Assembly: GCA_013396525.1 (NCBI GenBank)
Contig: VWYX01001275.1
Coordinates: forward strand, 62,001 to 126,000
DNA: 64,000 nt
Direction of reading: 5' to 3'
Source of the DNA: Chaetorhynchus papuensis
Lineage: Eukaryota > Chordata > Aves > Passeriformes > Rhipiduridae
Shown here: piece after piece, positions 61,860 through 64,000 of the stretch
Layout of the letters: each line of letters begins with the position of its first letter
How positions within the stretch are numbered: the first letter of the stretch is position 1
Program-made: the position numbers and the translations under genes
The notes under the pieces: generated by a model
The model's database searches: none
What the model was told of the DNA's origin: nothing
The model's input: only the letters and a program-made list of their open reading frames with translations

Positions 61860-64000
61860 CCAGGCCAGGCCAGCTCAGAGGGCTGCTTTGAGGCTCTGGT
61901 CTGTTCCTGTCTGGCTGCCATTTGTCACCACTGCCCAGCACGGGCATCTTGCTCCAATCTGCTGCACTTCTCCGTGTGCTGGCTCTGCAAGGAGCAGCAG
62001 TGATGCTGGTAGGGTTGGGCGCTGGACAACCTTGGAAAATGAGTTTGGCCCTTAGTGTGTTACAAGGGGGAAACAAATAGCATAGAAAGCACCAAAGTGT
62101 GGCTTAAACAAAAAGGCTTGCTAAAGACACATCTTTCTCCATGTCCCCGGCTGCACTTGCTGAGTTCATTGATTTTAATGGAGTTATTCCAGCCTACCTA
62201 GCTGAGATTACAGCCCATTAGACGATGTATTGCCATGTAAAATTCCGGTGAGTGGTACAGTTTTTTTCTCATTTGTTGGTTCTGGCACAGCCTTCTTATA
62301 TCCTTCTCCATTCACTATCCTCTGAAAACATATTTTGTGTTTTCTAAAGACTGTCACTTTTCCCTTGCCAAATATTAGCTTCATGACTGAACACTTCTGA
62401 TTCCTTTTGAAATCACTTCACAGCATCACTTTTTTCCCCCTGACAGTGCCCTCAGGTGTCTGCTATGAGATGCTGGATTGTGTTGCCAAGTGCACTATGA
62501 GTTAAAAGAATACAGCTCCAGTTTGGCAAACATTTGTGCAGCTTCACAGCTTTAATGGGTCCTGGTGACTATAAATAATAAAGGGAAACTAAATAATACA
62601 CTACTTCCTGTAAGTCACATGTAGGTTGGCTCCATTTCTGAATTCACCTCCTGAGAGAAGGTTTGCCTCTATTTTAGGACAGAAAGGAATCATCCTGTGA
62701 TGGCACTGCAGGGTCAGACCGTAGCTGATGAAAAGTCGTGGATGTCACACACACCAGAATGAGACCTTTAAACTGTAAACTCTTGTGATTGATACAAAAC
62801 ACATTCTCCCAAAAAGGCTTTTGCTCACCTACTGAGGGGTGGGATTTGGAATTTTCGTGCAAATATTCCCACATTTAATTTCCTTTGACTGGATAGCTAC
62901 AAGAGGTTGTTCTAAGCATGAGAAAGTGCTGCTGAGCTCTTCTCTCTTTGAGACACACCTGAAGAAATGCATTGGTCTGGTTGGTACCTGACAGCTGATG
63001 CTTCCAAACAGGAAAGGTGGGAAGCAGATGCATCAGGGTGAAGCCTCTCAGTCCTGCTCTGCCAGAAGAGTTAAGAGCACAGGGGGTTACTTTGAACCTT
63101 CAGTTCTCATGGAAGTGGAAAGTGTTCAGCAATTCTTGGGTGGTCCTCAGAGTGTTTCAAGGCCAGGTCGTTTTTTAGGACATTATGTATGTGTTGAACT
63201 ACTCAGAGTGGATAAAGAGCAATTTAATAATAAATTGTGAATATAATATTCAGGGTAGGTGACCTCTAACAGCAAATAAAGCAGAACCTTTTCTGCCCTG
63301 GAGGGCGTCCCTTGATTCAGTCTGTGTTTGTAAAATAATTAGAGAAAATGTGATATATTTTAGAAGATCAGGAGCAGCAAGAGCCAAACACAAGAGAAAA
63401 TATTTAATCACAAAGGCAGGGTGGCAGAAGGGACATACACAGAGAGAGAGCTCTTCTGCCTTTCAGTGCTGCTTCTTTCACACTTGCAAATACACCACTG
63501 AGAGATTAACTGAATGAAGTAAAAGCAGGGACGGGATGCAAAAAAAGACAAGCTGTGATTCCTCAATAACTGACTGGCAAGCTGGTGTAGTGGATTAGTG
63601 AAAGCCATGAATCATTTGCAGACCAAGATCAAAGAGTAAAGAGGACACAGTTCACCGAGCTGGGCATTTGTGCAGGGCTTTGACTACCTGAAGCATTCAG
63701 AAAACCATTGTTTTTTCTCTTGTCATCTCCAACCTCTTTTCACCTCTGTTCCTTCCAGACTCAGCCATGTACACGTTAGTCTACCTTGCCTAGTTCTTAC
63801 TTTATTTCATCATGTTAATGAAGAAGCTGAATTTCAGCTCATTTCAGTTGTTTTTTACCAAGAGGAAATCACGCCTAAGGATTTCTATCATATTTTGTTC
63901 CATTTCTTCCAAGTGCCGAACCTTTTATTAAGTGAAACAGAAAAAAAAAATTGCATTTTGGGAAACATAAGCATTGACTGGTGCTGTGCCTGATCCTATT

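Larger units (their letters stand above)
53053..64000. other. Unassigned noncoding sequence to the right edge
   Basis: No exon with recognisable homology, RNA gene or young mobile element is seen. Contents: a C14 run (56102-56115), a T21 run (57673-57693), a 19-base minisatellite (61810-61859), and a very AT-rich block at 58860-59420. Open frames such as 57156-57662 minus (168 codons) and 60061-60453 plus (130 codons) have no known domain and are not called. Confidence 0.5.

Noticed and set aside
1..64000. CRISPR arrays, operons, prokaryotic mobile elements, intact endogenous retroviruses
   Set aside because: None seen; the window is vertebrate nuclear DNA. No paired LTRs or retroviral gag, pol or env sequence were recognised by eye.

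Overview
The window looks like part of a bird nuclear chromosome from a draft assembly. The evidence is vertebrate exon-intron structure with GT-AG splice sites, a handful of CR1 LINE copies ending in the avian-type terminal octamer-like repeat, no SINE-rich background, low overall repeat density, a GC-rich CpG island at a promoter, and two runs of N. Species cannot be named from the sequence.

Only two protein-coding genes can be supported, both on the + strand. The left edge (1-about 2,575) holds the last intron, last coding exon (502-548) and 3' UTR of an ELL-associated factor gene, most likely EAF1; the C-terminal residues are shared with the paralogue EAF2. About 12 kb of intergenic DNA follows. 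MTURN (maturin, human C7orf41) then spans about 14.4-31.2 kb. Its three coding exons are 14408-14560, 20329-20451 and 26728-26838. They join in phase to 128 residues; with about three start residues hidden in the N run at 14251-14407 this gives the family length of 131. A CpG island covers exon 1. The probable 3' UTR is long and interrupted by a 1.4 kb antisense CR1 fragment carrying decayed reverse-transcriptase sequence.

From about 31.2 kb to the right edge I find no exon that I can defend. This 33 kb is intergenic or deep intronic DNA with short CR1 tails (38.4 and 40.3 kb), older decayed CR1 pieces (46.1 and 49.2 kb), a decayed ancient amniote repeat tail (35.9 kb), small minisatellites, a cluster of inverted repeats (52.8-53.1 kb), and AT-rich blocks that may be conserved regulatory DNA. 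A second N run (44052-44277) is flanked by a 34-base direct repeat and looks like an assembly artefact or collapsed tandem repeat.

The two genes are not known to share a pathway: EAF1 works in RNA polymerase II elongation and MTURN in neural and megakaryocyte differentiation. I see no evidence of a previously undescribed multi-gene system. The long open frames outside the exons behave as chance frames. The most useful second looks are the EAF-MTURN adjacency, the CR1 inside the MTURN 3' region, the gap with duplicated ends, the degenerate hammerhead-like repeat tail, and the candidate conserved noncoding blocks.
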